Shown here in pieces: positions 9,086 to 18,085 of a DNA stretch of 64,000 bases. Origin of the DNA: Sporosarcina sp. JAI121. GTDB taxonomy: Bacteria > Bacillota > Bacilli > Bacillales_A > Planococcaceae. The translations under genes and the position numbers were made by a program. Numbering within the stretch: position 1 is the first letter of the stretch; every line of letters begins with the position of its first letter. The stretch spans positions 2,061,136 to 2,125,135 of the forward strand of contig NZ_JACCCL010000001.1 in NCBI RefSeq assembly GCF_013408665.1, in the 5' to 3' direction. The notes beneath the pieces were generated by a model, which worked only from the letters and a program-made list of their open reading frames with translations, did no database searches and had not been told where the DNA came from.

Positions 9086-9107
9086 ATTTCTCACCTCCTT
9101 GTTCTCA

Positions 9108-9136
9108 TAGAATGTACCGTTTACTGAACTTTATGC
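9108..9136 (-). promoter_or_regulatory. Sigma-G-type promoter of SASP copy 2
   Basis: GCATA (9136-9132), 17-base spacer, CATTCTA (9114-9108) on the minus strand. Confidence 0.72.
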
Positions 9137-9278
9137 GCATGTCCACTTCGGTAAATTTAACCAATTTTATAAATTAGTTTAAAATTCTACAATTTTGCTT
9201 ACACTGTTTTTCGACAATGTTTATTGCGAAAGGCTTTCAAATTAACAGTCGTAAATTTTTTTTATTTAAACGTTATAA

Positions 9279-9482
9279 TTAAAAGCCTTTCATTTGTTCT
9301 TGCGCTTGACGCACTAATCGCTTTGTAATTTCTCCGCCGACAGATCCGTTGGCACGAGATGAAGCATCTGGCCCCATCTGTACTCCGAATTCTGCTGCGA
9401 TTTCATTTTTCATTTGATCAAGTGCTTGTCGTACGCCTGGAACTAGAAGTTGATTCGAGTTACCGCTGTTGTTGTTTGGCAT
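9279..9482 (-). CDS. Alpha/beta-type small acid-soluble spore protein (copy 3)
   Basis: A 67-residue SASP ending QMKGF, otherwise matching copy 1 almost residue for residue, including the GPR site region and the GGEITKRLV box. The ATG at 9482 follows AAGGAGGTGTCAAAC. The longer frame upstream is not used, because it would run through the -10 region of the promoter. It lies downstream of the thiI terminator and is therefore independent of it. Confidence 0.96.
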   Translation of the reverse strand: MPNNNSGNSNQLLVPGVRQALDQMKNEIAAEFGVQMGPDASSRANGSVGGEITKRLVRQAQEQMKGF

Positions 9483-9504
9483 GTTTGACACCTCCTTGTG
9501 CATG

Positions 9505-9533
9505 TAGAATGTGCCGGACAATAAAATTCATGC
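9505..9533 (-). promoter_or_regulatory. Sigma-G-type promoter of SASP copy 3
   Basis: GCATG (9533-9529), 17-base spacer, CATTCTA (9511-9505) on the minus strand. Confidence 0.75.
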
Positions 9534-9608
9534 ATGAGCATCAAACGGTAACTATTTCCATCTATTCAATGTAGGTTTAAGCCGCGGCACTTTCGCAAAT
9601 ACTATAAA

Positions 9609-9652
9609 AGCAAAAAGCCGTATCGGATATTGACCGATGCGGCTTTTTGCTT
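9609..9652 (-). terminator. Terminator downstream of thiI
   Basis: Leftward, AAAAGCCGCATCGG pairs with CCGATACGGCTTTT around an eight-base loop and runs into TTTTTGCTTTT. Confidence 0.8.
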
Positions 9653-9720
9653 TTTGTTTTGTTGAATGTCTGTATGGCGTTGTTAATGCCTTTATGAAAT
9701 ACGGCAGATCATAATATCTT

Positions 9721-10926
9721 TTAAAGCAGGTCTTCAAATCCATCTTTCTCCGATAGCGGCAATTCAACTGTCATTCGGCTTTCAACCGCCATTTCAATCA
9801 TCGGTTCGAAATCAGTGAAGCTTTCATAAAAAGCAACTTTTTCAAGCTTTGGTTTCGTTTTCGGATTGGAAGGTGAAAAGATTGTGCAGCAATCTTCATA
9901 AGGTCTGATTGAAATCTCATATGTCCCAATACTTTGAGCAATATTGATAATCTCAAGTTTGTCCGTTGCGATAAGTGGTCGCAAAATGGGTGTAGCGGTA
10001 ACAGCGTTGATAGCCGTCAAGCTTTCAAGTGTCTGGCTTGCGACTTGGCCGAGGCTCTCTCCCGTTATAACGGCAAGTGCACCTTCTTCTTCGCGGACTT
10101 TATCAGCAATTTGTAGCATTATTCTTCTTGTAGTCGTCATCGAAACATTATCAGGTACTTGACTGACGATTGTTTGCTGGATTTCAGTGAATGGAATTAT
10201 ATGAAGTCGGACCGATGCCCCAAATGAACTTAGCTTCTCCGCCAAATCCATCACCTTCTTTTTAGCCAACTCACTTGTGAACGGAGGACTGGCAAAGTGA
10301 ATGGCATCGATAGACACACCACGCTTCATCATAAGATAGCCGGCTACAGGACTGTCTATCCCGCCCGATAGCATAAGAAGCGAGTGACCATTCGATCCGA
10401 CCGGCATTCCACCTGCACCTTCGTATACTTTAGCTGTCAAGAAAGCTCCTTCGACCCGAATATCGATGAGTAATACGATGTCCGGCTTCTTCATCTTTAC
10501 GCCGAGTTCGGGGAAGCTGCGCAACACATGCGCTCCGATTTCCTGCTGCAGTTCGCTTGTAACGAGCGGAAATCTTTTGTCTGTCCGTTTGACTTCAACC
10601 TTGAATGTCTTGCCCGCCGTTTCATCTGCTCCAATAACCTCTATCGCTTTTTCTTTTATCGCTTCAAGTGTCGCTTCGCATTTAGCGACCGGGCTGAAAG
10701 ATTGGATGCCGAAAACAAACGGCAACCGTGCTATCGCTTCTTTCATATCATGTTGATCCTCCGCATAAAGAAACATGCGATCACGTTCCGGTTTTATAAT
10801 CACTGTCTTCAAACCGCTTAACGAATCCTTGATATTATCCCGTAATTTCTTAACGAATACATTCCTGTTTCGTCCCTTCAATGACATTTCACCATAGCGG
10901 ATTAATAGTTCGTTCCATTCCATCAT
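9721..10926 (-). CDS. thiI: tRNA uracil 4-sulfurtransferase ThiI
   Basis: ThiI adenylates U8 of tRNA and transfers sulfur to give 4-thiouridine. The 401-residue product has an N-terminal ferredoxin-like plus THUMP region (about 1-165) and a PP-loop domain with SGGIDSPVAG near residue 185. There is no C-terminal rhodanese domain, as is usual in Bacillales. The cysteine desulfurase gene directly upstream overlaps it by ATGA and would supply the persulfide sulfur. GGAAGGGG lies just before the ATG. Confidence 0.95.
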   Translation of the reverse strand: MMEWNELLIRYGEMSLKGRNRNVFVKKLRDNIKDSLSGLKTVIIKPERDRMFLYAEDQHDMKEAIARLPFVFGIQSFSPVAKCEATLEAIKEKAIEVIGADETAGKTFKVEVKRTDKRFPLVTSELQQEIGAHVLRSFPELGVKMKKPDIVLLIDIRVEGAFLTAKVYEGAGGMPVGSNGHSLLMLSGGIDSPVAGYLMMKRGVSIDAIHFASPPFTSELAKKKVMDLAEKLSSFGASVRLHIIPFTEIQQTIVSQVPDNVSMTTTRRIMLQIADKVREEEGALAVITGESLGQVASQTLESLTAINAVTATPILRPLIATDKLEIINIAQSIGTYEISIRPYEDCCTIFSPSNPKTKPKLEKVAFYESFTDFEPMIEMAVESRMTVELPLSEKDGFEDLL

Positions 10927-12056
10927 TTATTTCCCCTTCCAAGCAAATCCATGAAACGTGCAAAAACGTGTTCAAATTCCACGATTTCTTTTTCCGTGTT
11001 ATTTTTCCCAAAACTGATGCGGATCACTCCATTTTTATACTTCCCATTGACACCTATCGCTTCAATAACATGCCCAACAGTAGTACTCTTCGATGAACAA
11101 GCACTGGAAGTTGAAATTGTAATACCATTCTCCTGAAAGAAATTAACAGCAACTTCACCATTTATTTTATTAAATGCGATGGACAATATATGTGGAGCTC
11201 CTTTTTCAGGGGCTAATACGAGAACATCTTTAAATTGCTTGATGAATTCGATGAGCCGATTTCTCCATTGTCTGAAATTCGGCTGTTCCGTGTCCATTGA
11301 ACCCATTCGCATTGCCTTTGCCAGTGCAGCTGCATCTGCAACAGATACGGTACCACTGCGAAGTCCGTTTTCCTGCCCGCCGCCAAAATTAATCGCTTCC
11401 GGAGTCCTGCCCTTTCTTAACGCCAGCAAGCCCGAACCTTTCAAACCATTGATTTTGTGGGCTGAGATCGTTATGGCATCCGGACCTTCACCTGTTAATG
11501 AAACGGGTAACTTGCCAAAACTTTGAACAGTATCCGAATGGAATATCGCCCTCGAATGTTCTTTAATAATACGTGCACATTCGGATATCTCCTGTACTGC
11601 CCCGATTTCATTATTCACATGCATGATGCTGACAAGTATTGTATCCGTCCGCAGCTTACTTTTCAACTCTTCAATGGAAATTATTCCTTGTTCATCAACC
11701 GATAAATAGTCTACTTCAAATCCTTGACACTCCAAATATTCCATTGCAAGAAGAACCGATGGGTGTTCGATTTTGGTAGTGATCAAATGCTTCCCTCTGG
11801 ATTGTAACGCTCGCGCGAAACCGATAACAGCCAAATTGTTTGCTTCCGTTCCTCCAGACGTAAATAGAACCACTCCGTCAGGCGCTCCAACAATCGACAA
11901 AATTTGCTCTCTTGATCGATTCAGAAGTGCTTCGGCTTCCTTCCCAGCAAGATGTAATGACGCGGGATTCGCGAAAAAGCGTTTATTCACTTGAACGAAT
12001 GATGCGAGTACGCTATCATCCGGGATTGTAGTTGCACTATTGTCAAAATATATCAT
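10923..12056 (-). CDS. Cysteine desulfurase (NifS/IscS type), partner of ThiI
   Basis: A PLP enzyme that removes sulfur from cysteine as an enzyme persulfide. The start at 12056 (AAGGAAGG before it) gives 377 residues beginning MIYFDNSATT, the usual family start. A longer frame adds 29 unlikely residues. The PLP lysine sits in ISAHKINGLKGSG, and the catalytic cysteine in ISTSSACSSKS. The overlap with thiI indicates translational coupling. It corresponds to B. subtilis nifZ, dedicated to 4-thiouridine synthesis, rather than the Fe-S cluster enzyme SufS. Confidence 0.93.
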   Translation of the reverse strand: MIYFDNSATTIPDDSVLASFVQVNKRFFANPASLHLAGKEAEALLNRSREQILSIVGAPDGVVLFTSGGTEANNLAVIGFARALQSRGKHLITTKIEHPSVLLAMEYLECQGFEVDYLSVDEQGIISIEELKSKLRTDTILVSIMHVNNEIGAVQEISECARIIKEHSRAIFHSDTVQSFGKLPVSLTGEGPDAITISAHKINGLKGSGLLALRKGRTPEAINFGGGQENGLRSGTVSVADAAALAKAMRMGSMDTEQPNFRQWRNRLIEFIKQFKDVLVLAPEKGAPHILSIAFNKINGEVAVNFFQENGITISTSSACSSKSTTVGHVIEAIGVNGKYKNGVIRISFGKNNTEKEIVEFEHVFARFMDLLGRGNK

Positions 12057-12099
12057 TCGTACCTTCCTTTCAGTTGTAACGATAACAAGCGTGACAAAG

Positions 12100-12137
12100 C
12101 CACCTGCATCGGGATGCCGGTGGCTATTTTTTCTGTA
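12100..12137. terminator. Possible weak hairpin between ezrA and the desulfurase gene
   Basis: GCCACC and GGTGGC pair, with an inner CAT/ATG arm. The T run (ATTTTTTC) is on the plus-strand side, so as a leftward ezrA terminator it is weak. It may only be an attenuating or stabilising hairpin. Confidence 0.35.
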
Positions 12138-12149
12138 ATCCACTATTTA

Positions 12150-13841
12150 TTAAACGTGTTCTTTTACAAGTTCCTCAATCCGTTTCATTGCACCCGGCTC
12201 CACTTCTTCAACCGCTGTGGCTGCTTCCTCGAGCGCTTTTGAGTAGCGGAATTGCCTGAATGACTCTTCTGCATCAAGAAGTCGGGCATGTACCTCCGGA
12301 TTGGATGCACGGTATCTGTTCCCATATTGAATGATCCATTCAATAAGCAAGACATTTTCAAGCATCTCTTCCACTCTTTCGCTAACATCTTGCACGATTT
12401 TTCCGGCATTTTCCAAATACGAATCAACAAGGTGCATATTGAGCGGAACTTCCTGTAGGCTTTGTGTCACGATATAAATTTGTTCATCTGCCTCCTCGAG
12501 ACGCGCCTCCATTTCGTCCGGTATGCCAGGTATGTTCCCTTTATGAAGCATCCGATCCGCGTTTTGCAATTGGCGTGATAATTCATCGAGTTTTGTCCGA
12601 ACATCATTTTCATCGATGCGCAGATTTTTCATACGGTTTGCAAGATTTTCCTGTTCCACTTCTATTTCTTCAAGTTCTTCAGATATATATTGTAATTCTT
12701 CCTGCAAACTTGAATAAGCTGATGCTTCCCCTTCCACTCGGGAGCTGAGGACTTCGAATTGTTTTTCAATCGCAGCCAACCTTTTAAGTGATAACTGTGG
12801 AATTTGCGCTTCTTTTTCATCCAGTCGGTAACTTTGCTGAACGAATGCCGCTTCATCGGAAGTCTTTTTCGTCAAAGTAGTAATGCCATAAAGCTTATCA
12901 GCAATTTCATTGTAGTATTCATCTACATAATGTTTTGCATTCACTTCATTTTCTAGAGCATCATAAAATGAGTCGATTTGATCGTTAATTTCAGCTGTTC
13001 GACGCTGTACTGATTCGATTTGCAGTTCTGCCATGCTCGCTAGCATTTCTTCTAGGTCCAATTCAATCGCCCTAAAACGTTTGGTTAACTCAAGATGCTG
13101 CAAATAATAGGACTGCTCTTCCATCTCTCTTGTCCCATTTCGGAGTTCCCTGAGCGATGCCGGTATCTTGTTTTGTAATTCAGATAGTAATGATGGAATC
13201 TCATGGATTAATGAAAATACCCAGTCTCCTTTAGCCGATAATGATATAACGATTTCCCGCGCTAACAAATAGTTCCCGTTCGCAGTCAATTCATCATATT
13301 CTTCGAATTTCGGATTGAATGCTTCCAGTTCTTTTTCAAGAGGATTTGCTGTCATACCAAATGAATGTTGATGGGCGAGTACCGCTTTACGAGCCGCTCG
13401 ATGCTGCTCTTTCAGCTTCTCTATCTCAATGCGGTTTTTCTCTTCACTGCCTACAAGTTCATTCAGTTCATGCAGGATGTCATTCATTTTTTTATCGCAG
13501 AAACGGATTTTTTCTTGAATTTCTTTTTCAAGTTCTGTTGCTTTTTTAAAGCGGAAACGATCGACCATGTCTTCTACATCGAATAGCAGTGTATCGATTT
13601 TCGGCATATGTATATCCATCAATTCTGACCATTCATTCCGCCACCGTTCGAACTTCTCTTCGGTTTCACCCGTCATGTTCAATTGTTTTACCTTCGTCAT
13701 CTCTTCCAAAATCGGTTTGTGTTGAATCTGTAATTTTCCCTGTTCCAGCCGGCCGATTTCCTGAATATGTTTGCGCCTGAATAAGAAGGCGATTGTCGTC
13801 AATATGATAAGTGCTACAATAGCAATGATGAAGATTTTCAT
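12150..13841 (-). CDS. ezrA: Septation ring formation regulator EzrA
   Basis: EzrA is a membrane-anchored regulator that limits FtsZ assembly at poles and joins the divisome at mid-cell. The start at 13841 (AGGGGG before it) gives 563 residues, close to the usual length. One N-terminal membrane segment (about 2-20) is followed by long coiled-coil spectrin-like repeats to the end. The C-terminal QYGNRYR is the conserved QNR patch needed for septal localisation. It stands alone upstream of the sulfur-transfer pair, as in B. subtilis. Confidence 0.95.
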   Translation of the reverse strand: MKIFIIAIVALIILTTIAFLFRRKHIQEIGRLEQGKLQIQHKPILEEMTKVKQLNMTGETEEKFERWRNEWSELMDIHMPKIDTLLFDVEDMVDRFRFKKATELEKEIQEKIRFCDKKMNDILHELNELVGSEEKNRIEIEKLKEQHRAARKAVLAHQHSFGMTANPLEKELEAFNPKFEEYDELTANGNYLLAREIVISLSAKGDWVFSLIHEIPSLLSELQNKIPASLRELRNGTREMEEQSYYLQHLELTKRFRAIELDLEEMLASMAELQIESVQRRTAEINDQIDSFYDALENEVNAKHYVDEYYNEIADKLYGITTLTKKTSDEAAFVQQSYRLDEKEAQIPQLSLKRLAAIEKQFEVLSSRVEGEASAYSSLQEELQYISEELEEIEVEQENLANRMKNLRIDENDVRTKLDELSRQLQNADRMLHKGNIPGIPDEMEARLEEADEQIYIVTQSLQEVPLNMHLVDSYLENAGKIVQDVSERVEEMLENVLLIEWIIQYGNRYRASNPEVHARLLDAEESFRQFRYSKALEEAATAVEEVEPGAMKRIEELVKEHV

Positions 13842-13971
13842 CGTGGTCCCCCTGTCCGAGTCGCTGTACCATGATATTATCCTATATAGTACCACGTTTA
13901 AAGACTTTTGGTTGCGAAATTGAATGATTTATAGGGAAAAACCTGTTTTTCGCTCAAAAAATCAGGAAAGT

Positions 13972-14000
13972 TTGTTTGTAAACGTCTCAATATGTATACT
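13972..14000 (+). promoter_or_regulatory. Sigma-A-type promoter of the fRMsr gene
   Basis: TTGTTT (13972-13977), 17-base spacer, TATACT (13995-14000), about 37 bp before the start codon. Confidence 0.6.
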
Positions 14001-14037
14001 AATTCTATATTATATCTAACTGAAGGAGTGTTCGAGT

Positions 14038-14517
14038 ATGTTTCATGAAATTGATTATGCCACCGATCATAAAGTGAAGTATGAGCAACTTGCAAGTCAA
14101 TTAGATGCATTGTTGACGGGCGAAAAAAATATTTACGCAAACTTGAGCAACGCTTCTGCAGTGCTCAATCAATTTTTCGACCGCATCAATTGGGTCGGAT
14201 TTTACATGATGGACGAAGGTGAACTTGTACTTGGTCCATTCCAAGGTCTCCCCGCATGTATCCGTATCCCTCTTGGAAAAGGCGTCTGCGGAACTGCGGC
14301 CGAAAAGATGGAGTCCATTATCGTTCCTGACGTCAATGCATTTCCTGGCCATATTGCATGCGACGCGGCATCACAATCCGAAATCGTAGTCCCTATTGTA
14401 AAAGATGGTGTTTTATTGGGCGTCCTAGACATCGATAGTCCTGAACTAAACCGTTTCACGGAAGATGATCGCGTCGGACTTGAACATTTTGTCGATGTTC
14501 TAATCAAACATATTTGA
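14038..14517 (+). CDS. ytsP: Free methionine-(R)-sulfoxide reductase, GAF-domain (YtsP-like)
   Basis: This enzyme reduces free L-methionine-R-sulfoxide through cysteine chemistry in a GAF fold. The 159-residue protein is a single GAF domain. It keeps three cysteines at C74 (LPACIRIP), C84 (GVCGTAA) and C108 (GHIACDA), with the spacing of the E. coli enzyme, which supports catalysis rather than ligand sensing alone. AAGGAG lies before the ATG. It is followed by a strong terminator and stands next to the GAF-GGDEF gene, as in B. subtilis (ytsP-ytrP). Confidence 0.93.
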   Translation: MFHEIDYATDHKVKYEQLASQLDALLTGEKNIYANLSNASAVLNQFFDRINWVGFYMMDEGELVLGPFQGLPACIRIPLGKGVCGTAAEKMESIIVPDVNAFPGHIACDAASQSEIVVPIVKDGVLLGVLDIDSPELNRFTEDDRVGLEHFVDVLIKHI

Positions 14518-14561
14518 CAATCAAAGGTCTAAGCTCCTGCCAAAATTTGCGAAGACGTGAA

Positions 14562-14606
14562 ACTGCCTTGGCCACCCAATAACCGGTAGCCAAGGCAGTT
14601 TTTTTA
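14562..14606. terminator. Strong bidirectional terminator
   Basis: ACTGCCTTGGC and GCCAAGGCAGT form an 11-bp perfect stem around a 16-base loop, with seven T on the plus side. It serves the fRMsr gene and probably the convergent methionine gamma-lyase gene. Confidence 0.88.
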
Positions 14607-14607
14607 A

Positions 14608-15825
14608 TCAATCCTGCTCAGTGATTGCAACTTCCATGATCGCGAATGCAGATTTGAGGTCAGCTATGAGATCGTCAGCATGTTCCAGACCGACCGAAAG
14701 TCTCAGCAACGAATCGGTGATACCCATTTGCAAGCGTTCTTCCTCGGGTACGACTGAATGTGTCATCGTAGACGGATGCTGGATCAGTGTTTCCGCGTCA
14801 CCAAGACTTACCGCGATTTTAATGAGAGAAAGGCTATCCATGAATAACTGTGCCCCTTCTTTTCCACCCTTAATTGTAAATGAAATGATGCCGCCGCCCG
14901 CCCTCATTTGGCGTTTTGCTATTTCAAATTGAGGGTTGTCTACATCGAACGGATAATAAACTTTTTCAACAAGCTTCTGGGCTTTTAAATAGCCTATCAA
15001 TTTTTCCGCATTTGAAGTATGTCGCTCCATCCGGACAGACAGCGTTTTTAATCCGCGGATTAATAACCAAGCATCGAAAGGTGATATAATACCTCCAAAA
15101 TCTTTCTGGACAGACATGCGGATTGACTCCATCTCTTCCTTGTCGGTTCCAACGAGAAGTCCCGCTATGACATCACCGTGACCGTTAATATATTTTGTTG
15201 CACTATGCAAGACGAAATCCGCTCCAATATCGAGCGGGTTCTGCAAATAGGGCGACGAAAAAGTATTGTCGACAACGACACGAAGTCCACGGCGCTTAGC
15301 TACGCTTACGACAGCGTGAAGATCAACAAGTTCCATTGTAGGGTTTATCGGCGTCTCAATATATATACAGACTGTTTCCGGTTTGATAGCTCGCTCAATT
15401 TCTTCTTCGGTCCCCATCCGAACCAGATCATGTGTGATATTGTATTTTTGGTTCATCAAACCAAGAAGCCCGAATGTACAACCGTAAATACCACGCGAGC
15501 AAAGTATATGATCGCCGGCTTTTGTTAAGTGGACAAGAATCGTACTAACTGCAGCCATCCCCGAACCAAAAGCAAGTGCACCTTTCCCGTTCTCCAGAGC
15601 AGTCATACGCTCTTCCAATACACGTACAGTCGGATTGCCGAGCCTGGAATAGATATTCCCTGCCTCCACACCTGAAAAGCGATCCCCCCCCTGCACCGCT
15701 GTTTCAAACGCAAATGTCGATGTTTGATATAACGGAACCGCCAAACTTCCCTGATGCGCGCTACCATCATATCCTTCATGGATGACAACCGTATCTTTAT
15801 GCATATTTTTTTCTTCCATATCCAT
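14608..15825 (-). CDS. megL: Methionine gamma-lyase (PLP trans-sulfuration family)
   Basis: This enzyme would split methionine to methanethiol, 2-oxobutyrate and ammonia. Counting from the ATG at 15825, the 405-residue protein has Y114 and C116 in IYGCTFG and the PLP lysine K211 in SATKYINGHGD. These match the numbering of Pseudomonas methionine gamma-lyase. The Cys at 116 favours this call over cystathionine gamma-synthase or lyase. An AGGGGG site sits only a few bases from ATG 15825 and better from ATG 15819, so the true start may be two codons in. It is a monocistronic leftward gene between a methionine sulfoxide reductase and the diguanylate cyclase. Confidence 0.85.
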   Translation of the reverse strand: MDMEEKNMHKDTVVIHEGYDGSAHQGSLAVPLYQTSTFAFETAVQGGDRFSGVEAGNIYSRLGNPTVRVLEERMTALENGKGALAFGSGMAAVSTILVHLTKAGDHILCSRGIYGCTFGLLGLMNQKYNITHDLVRMGTEEEIERAIKPETVCIYIETPINPTMELVDLHAVVSVAKRRGLRVVVDNTFSSPYLQNPLDIGADFVLHSATKYINGHGDVIAGLLVGTDKEEMESIRMSVQKDFGGIISPFDAWLLIRGLKTLSVRMERHTSNAEKLIGYLKAQKLVEKVYYPFDVDNPQFEIAKRQMRAGGGIISFTIKGGKEGAQLFMDSLSLIKIAVSLGDAETLIQHPSTMTHSVVPEEERLQMGITDSLLRLSVGLEHADDLIADLKSAFAIMEVAITEQD

Positions 15826-15884
15826 CTACCCCCTTTTTATCAACGCTCACATTCCTTCTCTATCAGTTTACTCTTTATTCGTAG

Positions 15885-17741
15885 TCAGGAAAAGGTACAA
15901 GTAGTTGCATCATGAATCACCACTTGATTTTTACCGTTTTTTTTAGCCTTATATAAGGCCTTGTCAGTGTAATGGAATAGCTCATTATATGTTAACTCCC
16001 GTTTCTTGGTCCAATTGCGCATTCCAATCGATACCGTCACTTGAGGTTCCGTGACCGTCGGAATAAGCGTTAACAGCCGTTCCGTGAATTCCGCACCTTC
16101 ATTATAGTTTGCAGATGGCAGGAATATTGCAATTTCCTCTCCGCCCCATCTTCCTGCCACCCCTTTGCCGGATACCTCTGAAAGAATGGTTGCAGCAATC
16201 TGCTTCAGCACTTCATCGCCCATCACATGCCCATATGTGTCGTTCACCTTCTTGAAATCATCGACATCTAATAGCACAAACACTCCTGCTTCATCATTAA
16301 TAATCGACTTTTCAATTATTTCATCCACATAACTTCTTGTATAAAGCTTAGTCAACTGATCTTTGTCGACTAGTTCCTGCAATTGGTCACGCAACATCGA
16401 GTTAGCTAAGGCAAGTGAGGAATGGCCGATAAGTGATTGCATTAATTTGAAACTATCGAACGAAAAGAAATACTGATCTCTATGCAATAAAATAACGAGT
16501 CCTGTCAATTTCCCCTGCGTCTTGATAGGTATGGCTATGACTGATCGGTATAGGAACTTTCCCTCAATGGGGGAACGGAAATTCGCATTAAATAGGGCAT
16601 CTTTACCCCTTTCCAAATGATTCGTAGCGAACGCAATGTAGTCATGTCCCGCATCCGTTCTGAAAAAATCAGTACTTAACCCCGAGATATCATAGTTATT
16701 CTTTTCATCAATGAAAACAAATGCGATTTCGGTAGGTTGAAATGCCTTCAGGAATTGCTGTTGCAGAAATGCGATCATTTCTTCGAAAGGCATATTGCTA
16801 TTCAATTTTCTGGACGTTTCATTGACTAATTGCAGGTCTTCAATAACGCGGTGGGATTGATCATAGAGACTCGCGTTTTCCAGGGCATTTCCCGCTGTAT
16901 GTGCAACCATCCTGATAAAATTATTCTGAATCGAGGAAAAAACGAAATCTAGGGGCGCCTTAATTTGTAATACTCCGTAGATACCCTGTCTACCTTTGAT
17001 CGGCACATTAATCAGCGTGCTGGATGACTCGGTAAGTTCTTCTCTTGTAACTTCACCAGAGACGAACGCGTTCATGGCAGATGGTCTTTCATTCATATAA
17101 TCGAGTAATTTGTATTTTTGCATCATATCTGTTTGTTCATGAGATAATAGCAACTCGACATCAAAGGATGGAAATGATTCGGAAACCGCCGCTACAATGC
17201 CATCTACTATTACATTGCTATCCATTGTCGAATTGAACAATTCAGTGACTGCGAATAAGTGCCTGTAACTCTTTTCTTCCTTTACAAGAAAGACCATCTT
17301 TCTAACCTTTTGAATAAAATGACTAACTGCTATTTCAAGCTCATGCAAATAAGGGGATGATGCGAAGGACTGCCATCTTTCGTTCGATTTTAAAATAAGA
17401 AGGCCAAGTGGTTCTGATTTCCAGTTTTTGATTAGAAGAAAGTCATCTGCGTAGTCGAAACCTCTCTTGTGGATTTGCGATAGAAAAGAAGCGCGAGTTA
17501 TGCCCTTTGTATAAAACAGAAGGGCATCTTTCCTCTTCACAGCAGATTTATGTCCCTCAAGAGTCATGAAACTGTTATTGTCATATATGAGGAAATCCAT
17601 TTCTGTAATACCGAAGTGTTGGAACAGCTTCGGTCTCATTGCCGCAAACCACTGTTCATAAGACTGCCCCGCAGTTTCCTCGGTCCACAAATCCATCAGA
17701 CCGCTTTTAACTTTAAACATCGTCAATTGATGATCTATCAC
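15885..17741 (-). CDS. dgcP: GAF-GGDEF diguanylate cyclase, DgcP/YtrP-like
   Basis: The product would make cyclic di-GMP from two GTP. I chose the GTG at 17741 because AGGGG lies eight bases before it. This gives 618 residues. The first ~450 residues hold GAF-like sensory modules with no membrane segment. A C-terminal GGDEF domain has LLDVDDFKKVNDTYGH and the active-site loop RWGGEEIAIFLPS. The loop reads GGEEI rather than GGEEF. The RxxD inhibitory site expected nine residues earlier is absent, so product inhibition at that site is unlikely. The position next to ytsP and rpsD matches B. subtilis dgcP. Confidence 0.9.
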   Translation of the reverse strand: MIDHQLTMFKVKSGLMDLWTEETAGQSYEQWFAAMRPKLFQHFGITEMDFLIYDNNSFMTLEGHKSAVKRKDALLFYTKGITRASFLSQIHKRGFDYADDFLLIKNWKSEPLGLLILKSNERWQSFASSPYLHELEIAVSHFIQKVRKMVFLVKEEKSYRHLFAVTELFNSTMDSNVIVDGIVAAVSESFPSFDVELLLSHEQTDMMQKYKLLDYMNERPSAMNAFVSGEVTREELTESSSTLINVPIKGRQGIYGVLQIKAPLDFVFSSIQNNFIRMVAHTAGNALENASLYDQSHRVIEDLQLVNETSRKLNSNMPFEEMIAFLQQQFLKAFQPTEIAFVFIDEKNNYDISGLSTDFFRTDAGHDYIAFATNHLERGKDALFNANFRSPIEGKFLYRSVIAIPIKTQGKLTGLVILLHRDQYFFSFDSFKLMQSLIGHSSLALANSMLRDQLQELVDKDQLTKLYTRSYVDEIIEKSIINDEAGVFVLLDVDDFKKVNDTYGHVMGDEVLKQIAATILSEVSGKGVAGRWGGEEIAIFLPSANYNEGAEFTERLLTLIPTVTEPQVTVSIGMRNWTKKRELTYNELFHYTDKALYKAKKNGKNQVVIHDATTCTFS

Positions 17742-17866
17742 ACAATCACCCCTATTTTTTATTATATGAAAGCGCAAACGCGTATTACTCCATTCTAATG
17801 CATTGGAACTACGGATGCATTCTTTATATAGACCATTGCACTAATTTTAATTTGTCTTGATGATGC

Positions 17867-17895
17867 TTGACTCTTAGGTCGATACTTGGTAAGAT
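17867..17895 (+). promoter_or_regulatory. Strong sigma-A promoter of rpsD
   Basis: TTGACT (17867-17872), 17-base spacer, TAAGAT (17890-17895), close to consensus. Transcription would begin near 17902, leaving a leader of about 180 nt. Confidence 0.8.
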
Positions 17896-17899
17896 GAAA

Positions 17900-18085
17900 C
17901 TTGTGTAAAATAGTTGCAGCAGTTGTGTGTTTCAGATTATCCAGTCTATTCCTTTTAAAAGGTGCATCGCGTAACTTCCTGGCTGCGGAAGCGAGGATGC
18001 AAGATGATAGAATGGCATTTGGATTGAACACATCTGGTTCTTATTTTACAACAAAATAAAACCAACAATAGAGGAGGAGTCTTTC
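17900..18085 (+). promoter_or_regulatory. Long structured leader of rpsD, probable S4 autoregulation site
   Basis: About 185 nt of non-coding leader separate the promoter from rpsD. It contains a good stem at 17963-18001 (TGCATC/GATGCA outside, CTTCC/GGAAG inside). In Bacillus, S4 binds its own rpsD leader to repress translation. That this leader does the same is inference from position and structure. I cannot verify the S4 pseudoknot by eye. Confidence 0.5.

Noticed and set aside
8880-9500. CRISPR-like periodicity in the SASP region
   Set aside because: The repeats are three full coding genes with promoters, not short direct repeats with spacers.
9552-9767. A 71-codon minus-strand frame over the thiI terminator
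   Set aside because: It spans a clear hairpin terminator and the end of thiI in another frame; no start signal.
15178-15528. A 116-codon plus-strand frame inside the methionine gamma-lyase gene
   Set aside because: It is antisense to an intact, conserved enzyme and has no ribosome binding site.
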